A stretch of DNA of 10,385 nt from a candidate division CSSED10-310 bacterium. GTDB lineage: Bacteria; CSSED10-310; JAFGDC01. A program made the position numbers and the translations under genes. Position 1 is the stretch's first letter. Each line of letters starts with the position of its first letter. Positions 1 through 8,679 of this stretch are shown here, piece by piece. The stretch lies in NCBI GenBank assembly GCA_016932295.1, contig JAFGDC010000194.1:1-10385 (forward strand), in the 5' to 3' direction. A model generated the notes under the pieces. That model was given only the letters and a program-made list of their open reading frames with translations, was not told the origin of the DNA and made no database searches.

Positions 1-61
1 CCGGAACCGCGCCGCGAATCGAGCGGCAGACGGTCTCGAACCACTCGGGCGAGTCTGGCAC
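1..61 (-). CDS. Possible 5' end of a divergent gene, cut by the window edge
   Basis: On the minus strand one frame stays open through the left edge and reads VPDSPEWFETVCRSIRGAVP, with mostly G or C in third codon positions, as expected of coding DNA here. A GTG at 61-59 is preceded by GGAG about seven bases upstream, which makes it a plausible start. Only about 20 residues are visible, with no recognisable domain. Plus-strand frames are also open in this stretch, one of them to a TGA near 116, so it could instead be the tail of an upstream plus-strand gene or be noncoding. The call rests on codon composition and a possible ribosome site only. Confidence 0.22.
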   Translation of the reverse strand, partial: MPDSPEWFETVCRSIRGAVP

Positions 62-100
62 CTCGGCGCTCCATCCGGCTTCGTCACCTTCACCCAAGGC

Positions 101-137
101 TTGCGGCTTTGACTTGCTCAGCCTATTTTCGTAGTCT
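101..137 (+). promoter_or_regulatory. Putative sigma-70-type promoter upstream of the S8 protease gene
   Basis: Two overlapping arrangements are visible. TTGACT at 109-114 lies 17 bases before TAGTCT at 132-137 (good -35, poor -10). TTGCGG at 101-106 lies 17 bases before TATTTT at 124-129 (weaker -35, better -10). Either would start transcription within roughly 15 bases of the protease start codon, giving a very short leader. The match is modest and the position is inferred. Confidence 0.3.
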
Positions 138-149
138 TGAGCTGTGAAA

Positions 150-3100
150 ATGCAATGGTTCAAGCCAGCGAGGCCGGCATCCGTGGGGATGATGTTGTTC
201 CTCGTCGTTACCTGTTCGATGCCACTCGCCACTGTCGCAGCCGGTATCCTGCCAGAAACCGGCTGGTTATCCGAATGCAAACCGGAGGCATTGTCAATCT
301 GTTTGTATCCGGGGGAGCTTGCCGGAGTGGATGCCGGGGAACTGGCGGCGCTTCTTGATCGGCACGCGCGGCACCATGGAGCCGCCATCCTGGTCACTGG
401 CGTGCTGCCGTTGTCCGCCAGGCAGCCTGGTGCAGGAACGCCGGCCGATATCGATCCCGCCCTTGTGCGATTCCTGCGCCTGCGCACGGACCTCGATATG
501 ACTTCGGCAGGCAGGCTGCTGGCGCGTCATGACGGAATCCGGTGGGCATGCCCGCTCTACCGGCGGCACTTCACGCATATTCCCAACGATCCCGGCTTCG
601 ATCAGCAGTGGTCGCTGCGCAACCACGGCCAGCAGGATGGTCTTCCCGGCGCGGATATCAGCGCCACCGCCGCCTGGGATCGAACCAGAAGCGCCCGACA
701 GGTGGTGGCGGCGGTGGTGGACAGCGGCGTGGATTACATGCACGAGGAATTGACCCCCGCCATGCGAATCAACCAGGTCGAATTGAACACCATTGGAGCG
801 GATGACGACGGCAACGGGTTTATCGATGATTGGTTGGGCTGGGATTTCGTCGAGAACGACAATGATCCGCGAGATGATTTCGGACATGGAACACATGTCA
901 CCGGCATCATCGCGGCGGCGATGGATAACGGTGCCGGGATCGCCGGGATCGCCCCCGACATCTCGATACTGCCGATCCGTATAGGCGGCCTGTTCGGTTT
1001 CTATGATGACGCTGCGGCACAGGGAATCGTGTACGCCTGCGATAACGGAGCCGATAGCATCAACGCCAGTTGGGGAGCCTATTATCGGTCGGAACTCATC
1101 GAACTGGTCATGGCTTACGCTGCCTGGCGCGGTGTCCTGGTGGTGGCGGCGGCAGGCAATGACAACACCGACCGGCCGCACTATCCCGCGGCCATCGACA
1201 CGGTCCTGTGCGTCGCCGCCACCGACCGGAATGACAAGCGCGCCATGTTCACCTCGCCCAAGGCCTCCAACCTCGGATCGTGGATCGATCTCTGCGCCCC
1301 CGGGGGCGACATCTACAGCACCGTTATCAACGGCGGATTCGCCAGTAAAAGCGGGACATCGATGGCGGCGCCCCATGTCACGGGCACCGCCGCTTTGGTC
1401 CTGGCGGTCCGGCCGACGATCGTCATGGAAGAACTGGCGGCACGGCTCGTGAGCACATGTGATTCACTTTATCGGACCAATCCAGGAGACTACCTTGTCC
1501 TCGGCTCCGGCCGCCTCGATGCATATGCAGCGGTCACGGAAACTCCTCGTCCGGCGCTGCGCCCACTCGACATACAGGTCCGTGAAACAGCAGGTGACGG
1601 CGATCAGCATCCCGAATCCGGGGAAGCGCTGGATCTCGAGATCGAATTGATCGACACATGGCGCTCCACAGGCATCCTCAGGATGAGCCTGACCAGTCGT
1701 TCTCCGTATCTTCTCGTTGGGGATGGACGGACAGACCTGGAGGGATTCGATGCGCAGGAAAGGCGGTGGCTGCCTTCCCGGTTCATCGAGGTGGCGGCGG
1801 ACTGTCCTGATGATCACCTGGCCGAACTCGTCTTGAACCTGCGCGAAACAACGGGAGCGTACCAGTGCGACATCGAATTCTCGCTGGTGCTCAACGACGG
1901 TCATCCCGCGCAGATTGGATGGCCTTGGACGTCGGGCGGGGAACTCGATGGCTCTGTCGGACTGGTGCGGATGGGACCTGTCAGGCACGGCGTGGTGGTG
2001 GGTGGAGAGGACAGGCGTCTCTCGATGCTGACCGGCAGTGGCGTGGTCCTGCCCGGCTGGCCGGTGGAACTGCGTGGCAAGATGATCGCCTCCCCCGCGA
2101 CAGGCGATCTGGACGGCGACGGCATCGAGGATATCGTTGCCGGTGATCTGGACGGCATGCTGTATGCCTTTCGTCAGGACGGCACATCGTTACCCGGCTG
2201 GCCGGTTATAACCGGGGGGCACGGTGCGCCGACATCGACGCTGCTGGTCGATTTCGATGGAGACGGGTGCATGGAAGTTGTCGATGCAACATGGTCCGCC
2301 ACTGTCTGGGTGATCAGTGGCGATGGTTCCATCCTGCCCGGCTGGCCGGCGGCCACCAGGGGAGGTGTAAATTCCTGTCCCGCGGTGGGTGACATGAATC
2401 GTGACGGGAGCCTGGACATCATAGTGGCGGACAAGGCAGGATACCTGCACGTCTGGAACCTGGCGGGCGAACCGTTGCCGCCCTGGCCCATCGCCGCGGG
2501 CACGAGCTATATTTCTTCACCCCTGGTGCTCGATTTGGATCACGACGGTGATCTCGAGATCCTCGCGGCGGATCTCACCGGAACCGTACAAGCGCTTCAT
2601 CACGATGGGCTACCCGTCTACGGATGGCCCAGGCGACTGGAAAATCCCGTGACTGCATCGCCGGCAAGGCATGTTGCGGCGGACGGTGGCATCCACCTCG
2701 TGGTGACCTGCGATAATGGACTGCTGCACCTCCTGGATCATGCCGGCAGCGACTATCCGGGTTTCCCCGCGGCGCTCAACGGAGATGTCATCTCATCACC
2801 TCTCGTCATGGATCTCGATGGTCATCCCGGACTCGAAATCTGCCAGGTTGCCGGCCAGAGTCTGCATGCACTGCACCTGGACGGCACCTCGGTCGAGGGC
2901 TGGCCTTGCGAGTTGGAAAGTGATGTCCATGGCACTCCGGGTAGTGCCGATCTCGATGGTGATGGCGACCTGGAGCTGGTGATCACCGCCCTGAGCGGCA
3001 AGGTGATCACCCTGGACATACCGGGTGAGGGCGATGCGCAACAACGGGATTGGCGTCAGTTCAGGGGAGACGGGGCAAGACACGGAGGGTGGACGGAAGT

Positions 3101-3809
3101 GACCAGCGAACCGGCTGTCAGGATGGCAGGAATCCTTCCCGCGATCGATCACCCGGACCGCTGGTCGATCTATGCGCTGGTGGCCGACGGTGGTGGTGAC
3201 GTGGCCCATGTCGCGGCGGCATCCACCGGGCTCGGCAGGATACTGCTCCACGAACGCGGGGACAGCCTGTCCGGCCTGTTTGAGGCGTTGCTGCCGGATG
3301 ATTGGACAGCGAACGAGACGATGGACATCACCATTCAGGCGATGGACCATGGACATCGAGTGAGTGCTGTCTGGCCGTATATCGATGTGAGCGGCGCCCA
3401 TCCTGTCTCATGGAGTCCGCCTGGCCCGGCGCCGCCGAGCGGTGAATACGATGCTGACGGACCGGCGATCCTCGCGGCGGGATTCGATCTCTCACGCCTG
3501 GATGCCGAGAACGGCGGCGGTCTGACCATCCTGGCTTATCCAGTCTCCCCGGTGGGTGATGAAATTGCGCAGGTTGAACTCTACCAAGAGGACGCCGCCA
3601 CTGGTATGCTGCTGTATGATGACGGCGGCCACGGAGATTGGCGATCAGGCGACGGCGTCTACGGCATACAGATACTTCTTCCTCCCGACGCCGTGGCGCC
3701 AGGTTCTTATCGTATCCAGATTCGTGCGGTGGATATCCACGCTCGCGGCGGACTACTCTGGCCACGATTACCGGGCGGCACCTCACGAACCTGGAAACCA
3801 AAACAGTGA
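150..3809 (+). CDS. Secreted S8 (subtilisin-like) serine protease with FG-GAP/VCBS-type beta-propeller
   Basis: Predicted exported endopeptidase of 1219 residues. The N-terminus has a basic start, a hydrophobic core (about residues 13-29) and a plausible signal-peptidase site after ATVAA (residue 31). The S8 catalytic domain spans about 145-465: Asp191 in VVDSGVD, His246 in FGHGTHVTG, oxyanion Asn337 in AAAGND, and Ser404 in SGTSMAAPHVTG, so the triad is intact. Residues 603-963 form a beta-propeller. PGWP-like motifs recur at 637, 684, 732, 779, 826, 872 and 918, a 46-48-residue period, most with an adjoining DxDxDG calcium-type loop. A WRQFRGDGARHGGW motif follows, then Ig-like C-terminal domains with a YDDGGHGDWRSGDGVY stretch near 1156. 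No LPXTG or clear type IX sorting tail is seen. The ATG at 150 is preferred because GAG lies eight bases upstream; an in-frame GTG at 144 is the alternative. The next gene begins 14 bases downstream. The substrate is unknown. Confidence 0.93.
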   Translation: MQWFKPARPASVGMMLFLVVTCSMPLATVAAGILPETGWLSECKPEALSICLYPGELAGVDAGELAALLDRHARHHGAAILVTGVLPLSARQPGAGTPADIDPALVRFLRLRTDLDMTSAGRLLARHDGIRWACPLYRRHFTHIPNDPGFDQQWSLRNHGQQDGLPGADISATAAWDRTRSARQVVAAVVDSGVDYMHEELTPAMRINQVELNTIGADDDGNGFIDDWLGWDFVENDNDPRDDFGHGTHVTGIIAAAMDNGAGIAGIAPDISILPIRIGGLFGFYDDAAAQGIVYACDNGADSINASWGAYYRSELIELVMAYAAWRGVLVVAAAGNDNTDRPHYPAAIDTVLCVAATDRNDKRAMFTSPKASNLGSWIDLCAPGGDIYSTVINGGFASKSGTSMAAPHVTGTAALVLAVRPTIVMEELAARLVSTCDSLYRTNPGDYLVLGSGRLDAYAAVTETPRPALRPLDIQVRETAGDGDQHPESGEALDLEIELIDTWRSTGILRMSLTSRSPYLLVGDGRTDLEGFDAQERRWLPSRFIEVAADCPDDHLAELVLNLRETTGAYQCDIEFSLVLNDGHPAQIGWPWTSGGELDGSVGLVRMGPVRHGVVVGGEDRRLSMLTGSGVVLPGWPVELRGKMIASPATGDLDGDGIEDIVAGDLDGMLYAFRQDGTSLPGWPVITGGHGAPTSTLLVDFDGDGCMEVVDATWSATVWVISGDGSILPGWPAATRGGVNSCPAVGDMNRDGSLDIIVADKAGYLHVWNLAGEPLPPWPIAAGTSYISSPLVLDLDHDGDLEILAADLTGTVQALHHDGLPVYGWPRRLENPVTASPARHVAADGGIHLVVTCDNGLLHLLDHAGSDYPGFPAALNGDVISSPLVMDLDGHPGLEICQVAGQSLHALHLDGTSVEGWPCELESDVHGTPGSADLDGDGDLELVITALSGKVITLDIPGEGDAQQRDWRQFRGDGARHGGWTEVTSEPAVRMAGILPAIDHPDRWSIYALVADGGGDVAHVAAASTGLGRILLHERGDSLSGLFEALLPDDWTANETMDITIQAMDHGHRVSAVWPYIDVSGAHPVSWSPPGPAPPSGEYDADGPAILAAGFDLSRLDAENGGGLTILAYPVSPVGDEIAQVELYQEDAATGMLLYDDGGHGDWRSGDGVYGIQILLPPDAVAPGSYRIQIRAVDIHARGGLLWPRLPGGTSRTWKPKQ

Positions 3810-3823
3810 AACAGGTACCCATA

Positions 3824-6082
3824 ATGGCTTCCAACAGCAAGCGCTTTTCATCTCTGGCGGCGATCGACATGGTCCTCTATCTTCTCGTTCTGGCGCTTTG
3901 TTTCCTGCCGCCGCTGGTATTCAGCGGTCGTGTGTATTACACAGAGCATTTTCGCGCACCGAAGAATCTACTCAGTTCCGCGCTGTTGTGCGCCGCAACC
4001 GGATTCTGGCTGATACTGAGGCTGGAGGGCTGGTATCGCCGCATCAAGATTCCCCGACTACTGGGCGGCGCCGCCGTCGCTTTCTTGCTCTGGAACGCGG
4101 TTTCACTCAGTCGTCTGAAAGATTTCAGGGCGGGAATCGATTCCCTGTTAAATCTTCTTTTGTATATGATGGCCTGGCGGATGGCTATCGATGTGGTGAA
4201 CACCAGGCGGCGGCTGCTGGGCGCAGTGCTTGGAATCAACCTTGCCGTATGGCTGACAGCGGCGTACAGCTTTTTCCAGTTGTTCTCCATGGATCCGCTT
4301 TTCACCGCAGTGAAGAGCGAATGGAGCGGTCATATGCTGATCACCGGGATGCTTGGCAACCCGAACTTGATGGCCTGCCTGCTGGCGCTGGGGGGGCCAT
4401 ATCTTCTGCATCTGGGCTTGTTCTCCAACCACAAGAACTTTCGCCCCACCATATTCGTCGGCCTGGTGTTGCTGATCCACCTCATCCTGGCCAGCTATAC
4501 CCGTGCCGCCATGGCGGGACTGATCGTCGGTCTGGGTCTTTATGCCCTCCTGGTGATCCTGAAAGCCAAGCAGGGTGAACGAAAGTCGTTGGCACGTTCC
4601 CTGAAGATAACCGCCGGGATTATCGTGTTCGTCATCGTGATGGTGCTCACCACTCCGGGACTCCGGTCCCGTTTCACGTCAATCGACAAAGCCGATACGC
4701 TGTTCCACCGCCTTTTCATTTTCAGGACAACCCTCACCATGGTCCGGGATCATCCACTGATGGGCGTCGGACTGGGAGGCTTCAAGCTGCGGTATTATGA
4801 CTACCAGGCGGCCAGGCTTCGGGAAAACCTGCGCGCCTACGAGGGCCTGCTGTATGAAATCCCTTACCAGACCCATAACGACTACCTCCAGGTGCTGGCG
4901 GAGACAGGGTTCCCCGGCTTGTTACTGCTCCTGCTGATGGTATTCGCGCTGGCCCGATCATGGCGCCGGGCGGTAGGTGCCATCTCCGAACGGACCGATC
5001 ATTCTCTCGCCGTGGCGGGAATGGGGGCGACCGTCGCCGTGCTGGTCGATGCGCTCTTCAATTTTCCCTTCCACGTATCAGCCCTGGCATTGCCGGCGAT
5101 TTTCTCTGCGGCGGTGCCGCTGATCTCGGCGGCGATTACCGGGGATCCCGGGCGAGGTGTTCATGCGCCACAGCCAAGATATTCACTTGCCGCGCGGCGC
5201 TTGATCCAGGTCCTGGTGATCGGTCTGATGTGCAAGGGCGTGGCGTTGCAAATAAATACCTTCCAACACCTAGTCTGGGTCACCAGGGGGTTACAGGCAT
5301 TCGATGAGCGGAGGCTGCCGGCGGCACGCCAGGCGTTCCTGTCAGCCCATTCATTACGGTCCGACAAGGGTGAGGTATTCTACAATCTGGGATTGCTTGA
5401 AGCGGTGAACAAGAACTATGGGAAGGCGATCGAATATTTCGAGAAGGTTCAGGACTACTACCGCGACTACAAGATACACACTGCGTACGCCATCACGTTG
5501 GAAGCGATGGGACGGATCCCGGATGCGCTGCATCAGCATGAATGGTCCGTTTTTTTCACTCCCAGGTATGGCGAAGGAATGGAAAACTATCTCGATTTCT
5601 GCCTGCGCAACCGGGAGAACCTGCCCCCAGAGGCGCTGGAACGGGCCGTAGCAGTCAGCCGTAAATCACTTCGCCTCAATGAATCACAACCTCACGTCGC
5701 CTTGAAGCTGGGGGAGTTGTTATATGCACAAGGGGATCTTCATTCGGCCGAAAAATACCTCAAACTGGTCATCCTTCATGACACCTGCCTGGCCCGGGCT
5801 CACTACAATCTCGGTAAAATCATGCAGCGCACGGACAGGGCACGGGAGGCGGCGCAGTGCTATTCATCGGCGCTGCTTCATGATCCCGAGTTGACGTTCC
5901 TCCAATCAGATTATGAGAAAGAGCGCGTCCGCCGGGCGGCACGGCTGATCGAGCAATCGGACTCTACGTTCGATTTGATTTTTGGGCTGCGTGATATGCC
6001 TGAATCACCTGATCCCGCATCTCCCGAGCCAGCTCTTTCGCCGGAATCACTACCAGGCGATAGCCGCCGGAGTGGCTCCTGA
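3824..6082 (+). CDS. O-antigen ligase / Wzy-family membrane protein with C-terminal TPR domain
   Basis: Polytopic inner-membrane protein of 752 residues. About 11-13 hydrophobic segments lie between residues 14 and 474. A large loop (about 280-362) carries the Wzy_C/WaaL signature: RDHPLMGVGLGGF (308-320), then THNDYLQVLAETGFPG (350-365). Family members join or polymerise undecaprenyl-linked glycans at the periplasmic face; some glycosylate proteins. Residues about 483-690 form a TPR solenoid, for example EVFYNLGLLEAVNKNYGKAI and ARAHYNLGKIMQRTDRAREA, a known family architecture. The tail after about 715 is Pro/Ser-rich and low in complexity, and residues 714-752 are encoded antisense to spoVG. 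The ATG at 3824 is chosen because an AGGT lies seven bases upstream and the protein runs straight into its first membrane segment; an in-frame ATG further upstream lies inside the protease gene. No glycosyltransferase or sugar-synthesis genes adjoin it, so the acceptor cannot be assigned and a protein-glycosylation role is equally possible. Confidence 0.88.
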   Translation: MASNSKRFSSLAAIDMVLYLLVLALCFLPPLVFSGRVYYTEHFRAPKNLLSSALLCAATGFWLILRLEGWYRRIKIPRLLGGAAVAFLLWNAVSLSRLKDFRAGIDSLLNLLLYMMAWRMAIDVVNTRRRLLGAVLGINLAVWLTAAYSFFQLFSMDPLFTAVKSEWSGHMLITGMLGNPNLMACLLALGGPYLLHLGLFSNHKNFRPTIFVGLVLLIHLILASYTRAAMAGLIVGLGLYALLVILKAKQGERKSLARSLKITAGIIVFVIVMVLTTPGLRSRFTSIDKADTLFHRLFIFRTTLTMVRDHPLMGVGLGGFKLRYYDYQAARLRENLRAYEGLLYEIPYQTHNDYLQVLAETGFPGLLLLLLMVFALARSWRRAVGAISERTDHSLAVAGMGATVAVLVDALFNFPFHVSALALPAIFSAAVPLISAAITGDPGRGVHAPQPRYSLAARRLIQVLVIGLMCKGVALQINTFQHLVWVTRGLQAFDERRLPAARQAFLSAHSLRSDKGEVFYNLGLLEAVNKNYGKAIEYFEKVQDYYRDYKIHTAYAITLEAMGRIPDALHQHEWSVFFTPRYGEGMENYLDFCLRNRENLPPEALERAVAVSRKSLRLNESQPHVALKLGELLYAQGDLHSAEKYLKLVILHDTCLARAHYNLGKIMQRTDRAREAAQCYSSALLHDPELTFLQSDYEKERVRRAARLIEQSDSTFDLIFGLRDMPESPDPASPEPALSPESLPGDSRRSGS

Positions 6083-6242
6083 CGGACGGCCAGGTGAGGA
6101 ACAGGCCACCGGCGGCGGATTCCATGATCTTGATGCCGGCGATCCGCAGTTCACCCTCCAGTTCGATTTCGACAAAGGCGCGGATACGGCCATACTGATC
6201 ACCGGTATCGAAGGGGAGGATGCGGATGTCAGTGATCCGCAC
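5964..6242 (-). CDS. spoVG: SpoVG-family regulator
   Basis: A 92-residue protein, close to the usual 84-97 of SpoVG. It starts (M/V)RITDIRILPF, matching the family's MEITDVRLR opening. The internal stretch IAGIKIMESAAGGLFLTWPS parallels the family's VHDIRVIDGNNGLFVAMPS, and the end RDQVIQAYHAA parallels the family's C-terminal helix. In Firmicutes SpoVG is a site-specific DNA- and RNA-binding regulator affecting septation, virulence and sporulation genes; homologues occur in many non-sporulating lineages, so sporulation is not implied. The chosen start is GTG at 6242-6240, where similarity begins. Its Shine-Dalgarno is poor (AGG only three bases away), but it overlaps the end of the HEAT-repeat gene by 14 bases, so translational coupling is likely. 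A longer form from GTG 6302 would add an Arg-rich stretch with no family counterpart. The TAG stop lies inside the convergent TPR gene. Confidence 0.85.
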   Translation of the reverse strand: MRITDIRILPFDTGDQYGRIRAFVEIELEGELRIAGIKIMESAAGGLFLTWPSVRSHSGGYRLVVIPAKELAREMRDQVIQAYHAAQKSNRT

Positions 6243-8613
6243 GGGCCTGATTACGCTGGCGGCACGCCGCCGTGATCTGCTGGCGGAGATCCGCCGGGAC
6301 ACGTCCCTTCAGGGAATCGAGTGCCGCCATGGTACGGTCGCTGTCCAATCCGGCCATTGCCTTGATGGCAAACGCCTTGAGTGGGGTGAGACGAGCCCTG
6401 GTGAACAGACCCTCGCGGCGGCCGACAAAGCGCAGAAGCGGATCCATGGCCTGGGCTTCCTTATGCGGTGCACGCTTGGCAACGGCCACCAGCGCGCTGA
6501 TCAATTCCTGCGCGATGGTGATATCCTTGGGTGAAAATGACACCAACCTGGCCTCGAACAACCTTGCAAGGCTAATGATGGCGCCGGATAGAACAAGGGT
6601 GCCGGTGAGCTTGATGGCCTCGGCCTGGACGAGCCGGTGCGGATCATCGAGGCAATCGAGGACAATCCGGCTCAACGAAGCGGACATGACCGCTCCCTCT
6701 CCCCACACGCGTACGGCGATGACGCCGATGGTCTTCAACGCCTGCTTCCTGACCTGCCAGACATCATCCCTGGTGAGGACTGCCGCCTTGTCAAGTTCCG
6801 CCTCGATACCCAGGCGTTCGACGAGCACCAGGGCGTTGCGCCGAAGAAACCAGTTGTCTTCATCGAGCTGTCTGAGAATCAGGGGCAGCACCTGCGGCCC
6901 GCCTTCGCTGAGCTGCTGAATCGCCTGCATTCGATCACTCAGCTTGGCGCTCACCATCTGCGTGATCAATCTCATGAAGACCGGTGCCTGGATCATGCCC
7001 TCACCCGCCTTCATAAGCGCATCGGCGACTCCTATGGCGGCCTCGGGCCTGGTGGCCAGGCCTTCCAGGTAACCGTTCAGCTCGTTCACCTGTTGCCACC
7101 GCTTGGTATTGTTGTAGTGCTTCCCCAGTTCAACGACAACATCCACCGCCAGGTACATGACTCTCGGCGTCCCCAAGTTTTGATCCAGCACCTGCAACCA
7201 GAACGTACTGAGTTCTTCTTCTTCTTCGGTGTTGAGAACCGGAAGCAATTCCTGAATACGGCGGAGAATGAGATCGCGGAGCGTGATGAAATAGCGCTGG
7301 GCGAGTTCGGGATTACCCAACGGCGCCAGCAGTTCCCGGGTGAACATGAGCACCTGGCCCAATCCCGCCGTTTCGAGATAGCCGCCGGCGGCGTTTTGGA
7401 TGGTGGTCACCATCGAATCCGCGCTTTCCTCAACCGCACATTGCTCTCCCAATAGTCTGAGGATAGCCGCGATCAGGTTGAATACCTTGTCATGCTCGTT
7501 GAGAGCAGTCAGGTTCTGGATGATGTCCTCGATCCTGCTCCGACAAACGACGAACCGACTCTTGATGAGCTGCAGGGCATCCATCAGGGTGTTGTAGGCG
7601 TCATCCAGACTTTGTGTCTCAACCTGCCCATCACCTCGCCTGCTCTCCTCATACAACGCCGCGAGAATGCTCTCCAGCCGCGTTTCATCATCATTCTCTT
7701 CCCTGAGCGCGCAGTATCGGGCGATCAGGTCATTCACCAGTTCGCTGTCGGTCAACTCGCTGTGGAACGAGCCGCCGACCGCATCATCTGAGCAGGTCGC
7801 GAACACCAGTAAAGAGAACGTATCGAACAATCGCTTGTCCACCGACCGCAGAAGGCGGCCCAGGTAAAAAATATGCTCACCCATGGTTTCTTCGGTGAAA
7901 AGCTCATCCACCAGGCGGCCGAATTTGATGACCATTTTTTTCACGAGGGCATGAATCCGGTTATCGAAGGAGGAATACCCTTCGAAATCACCTTCGATCA
8001 AGGCGGCCATGCTGAGATTCAAAGCCAGGCGTTCGGGAGTCTGCCTGAGCTGCTCGAGGAACCGTGGAATGTAATTCTCCCTGTCGTCTCCCCACAGCCA
8101 ACCATTGATAAAAGACACATTGAGAAAGTCATCCTCCGCCAATGGACCGCCAAGCTGCAGGGAATCCACTTTGATATGAAACACATGTGCCTCATCCAGC
8201 AACTCCTGAAGCGTTCCCCTGGTTCTTCGATCATCAGCCGAGAGCGCCATCAGTTCCAGAAATGACACCAGTTCTTCCTGATTGACTCCTCGTACGATGG
8301 TCAAATTCAGTATGTGTTTGGCCGCCATTGTTTCCTTGAATTTATCGAGGGACAGCGGCCGATCCGTACTGCGAACCGGCAAGCGGTTGCAGTGGAGTTG
8401 CCCGGCACTCGGCATGCACAGGTTGATAAAGGTCACTTCTCCCTGTGCTTCACGGATGATTTTCTCGAAGGTCTTCATCACCTGGGCGGTGGTCCGGGTA
8501 ATGAGCGGGTGCGTCCGTGGATACATCTCATAGTTATGGATGGCGGCATCCAGATCACGAATCAGATCGATAGTGTTATCCAGAAATTGTTGCTGCCGAG
8601 TTTCCGATATCAT
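6229..8613 (-). CDS. HEAT-repeat-containing protein
   Basis: A 794-residue protein with no signal peptide or membrane segment, so probably cytoplasmic. The first 300 residues are mostly helical, with an HNYEMYPRTHPLI stretch (26-38) and a segment around 96-120 (AAKHILNLTIVRGVNQEEL). I believe similar N-termini occur in uncharacterised bacterial proteins that precede HEAT or HD-type domains, but this is from memory. Residues about 555-780 contain PBS-lyase/HEAT-like helical repeats: MQAIQQLSEGGPQVLPLILR with DNWFLRRNALVLVERLG, DDVWQVRKQALKTIGVI, and DDPHRLVQAEAIKLTGTL. The middle (300-550) is alpha-helical with an acidic EEEEE run near 463. HEAT solenoids act as protein-binding scaffolds, so a partner-binding role is inferred; no catalytic motif is visible. 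The ATG at 8613 has AGGGGA five bases upstream. The gene ends 14 bases inside spoVG, suggesting co-expression. Confidence 0.85.
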   Translation of the reverse strand: MISETRQQQFLDNTIDLIRDLDAAIHNYEMYPRTHPLITRTTAQVMKTFEKIIREAQGEVTFINLCMPSAGQLHCNRLPVRSTDRPLSLDKFKETMAAKHILNLTIVRGVNQEELVSFLELMALSADDRRTRGTLQELLDEAHVFHIKVDSLQLGGPLAEDDFLNVSFINGWLWGDDRENYIPRFLEQLRQTPERLALNLSMAALIEGDFEGYSSFDNRIHALVKKMVIKFGRLVDELFTEETMGEHIFYLGRLLRSVDKRLFDTFSLLVFATCSDDAVGGSFHSELTDSELVNDLIARYCALREENDDETRLESILAALYEESRRGDGQVETQSLDDAYNTLMDALQLIKSRFVVCRSRIEDIIQNLTALNEHDKVFNLIAAILRLLGEQCAVEESADSMVTTIQNAAGGYLETAGLGQVLMFTRELLAPLGNPELAQRYFITLRDLILRRIQELLPVLNTEEEEELSTFWLQVLDQNLGTPRVMYLAVDVVVELGKHYNNTKRWQQVNELNGYLEGLATRPEAAIGVADALMKAGEGMIQAPVFMRLITQMVSAKLSDRMQAIQQLSEGGPQVLPLILRQLDEDNWFLRRNALVLVERLGIEAELDKAAVLTRDDVWQVRKQALKTIGVIAVRVWGEGAVMSASLSRIVLDCLDDPHRLVQAEAIKLTGTLVLSGAIISLARLFEARLVSFSPKDITIAQELISALVAVAKRAPHKEAQAMDPLLRFVGRREGLFTRARLTPLKAFAIKAMAGLDSDRTMAALDSLKGRVPADLRQQITAACRQRNQARADH

Positions 8614-8618
8614 GGCAA

Positions 8619-8624
8619 TCCCCT
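8619..8624 (-). promoter_or_regulatory. Ribosome binding site of the HEAT-repeat gene
   Basis: AGGGGA on the minus strand lies five bases before the ATG at 8613. It supports that start over any upstream alternative start. Confidence 0.6.
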
Positions 8625-8679
8625 GTCACGGCGCACTCACATCCGTATTCCCTGAAACCGAAGACACCTCGCGGCGGCG

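Noticed and set aside
294..1376. 360-codon open frame antisense to the protease gene
   Set aside because: It lies wholly opposite the catalytic domain, whose motifs are intact on the plus strand. Its translation is Gly/Arg/Asp-rich with no domain; such frames are common opposite GC-rich genes.
3556..4578. 340-codon plus-strand frame overlapping the start of the O-antigen-ligase gene
   Set aside because: The translation is low in hydrophobic structure and rich in Arg, Ser and Gly. The other frame encodes clear membrane segments and the ligase motif.
6637..7455. 272-codon plus-strand frame opposite the HEAT-repeat gene
   Set aside because: It is fully antisense to a gene with coherent helical repeats and a good start, and has no domain of its own.
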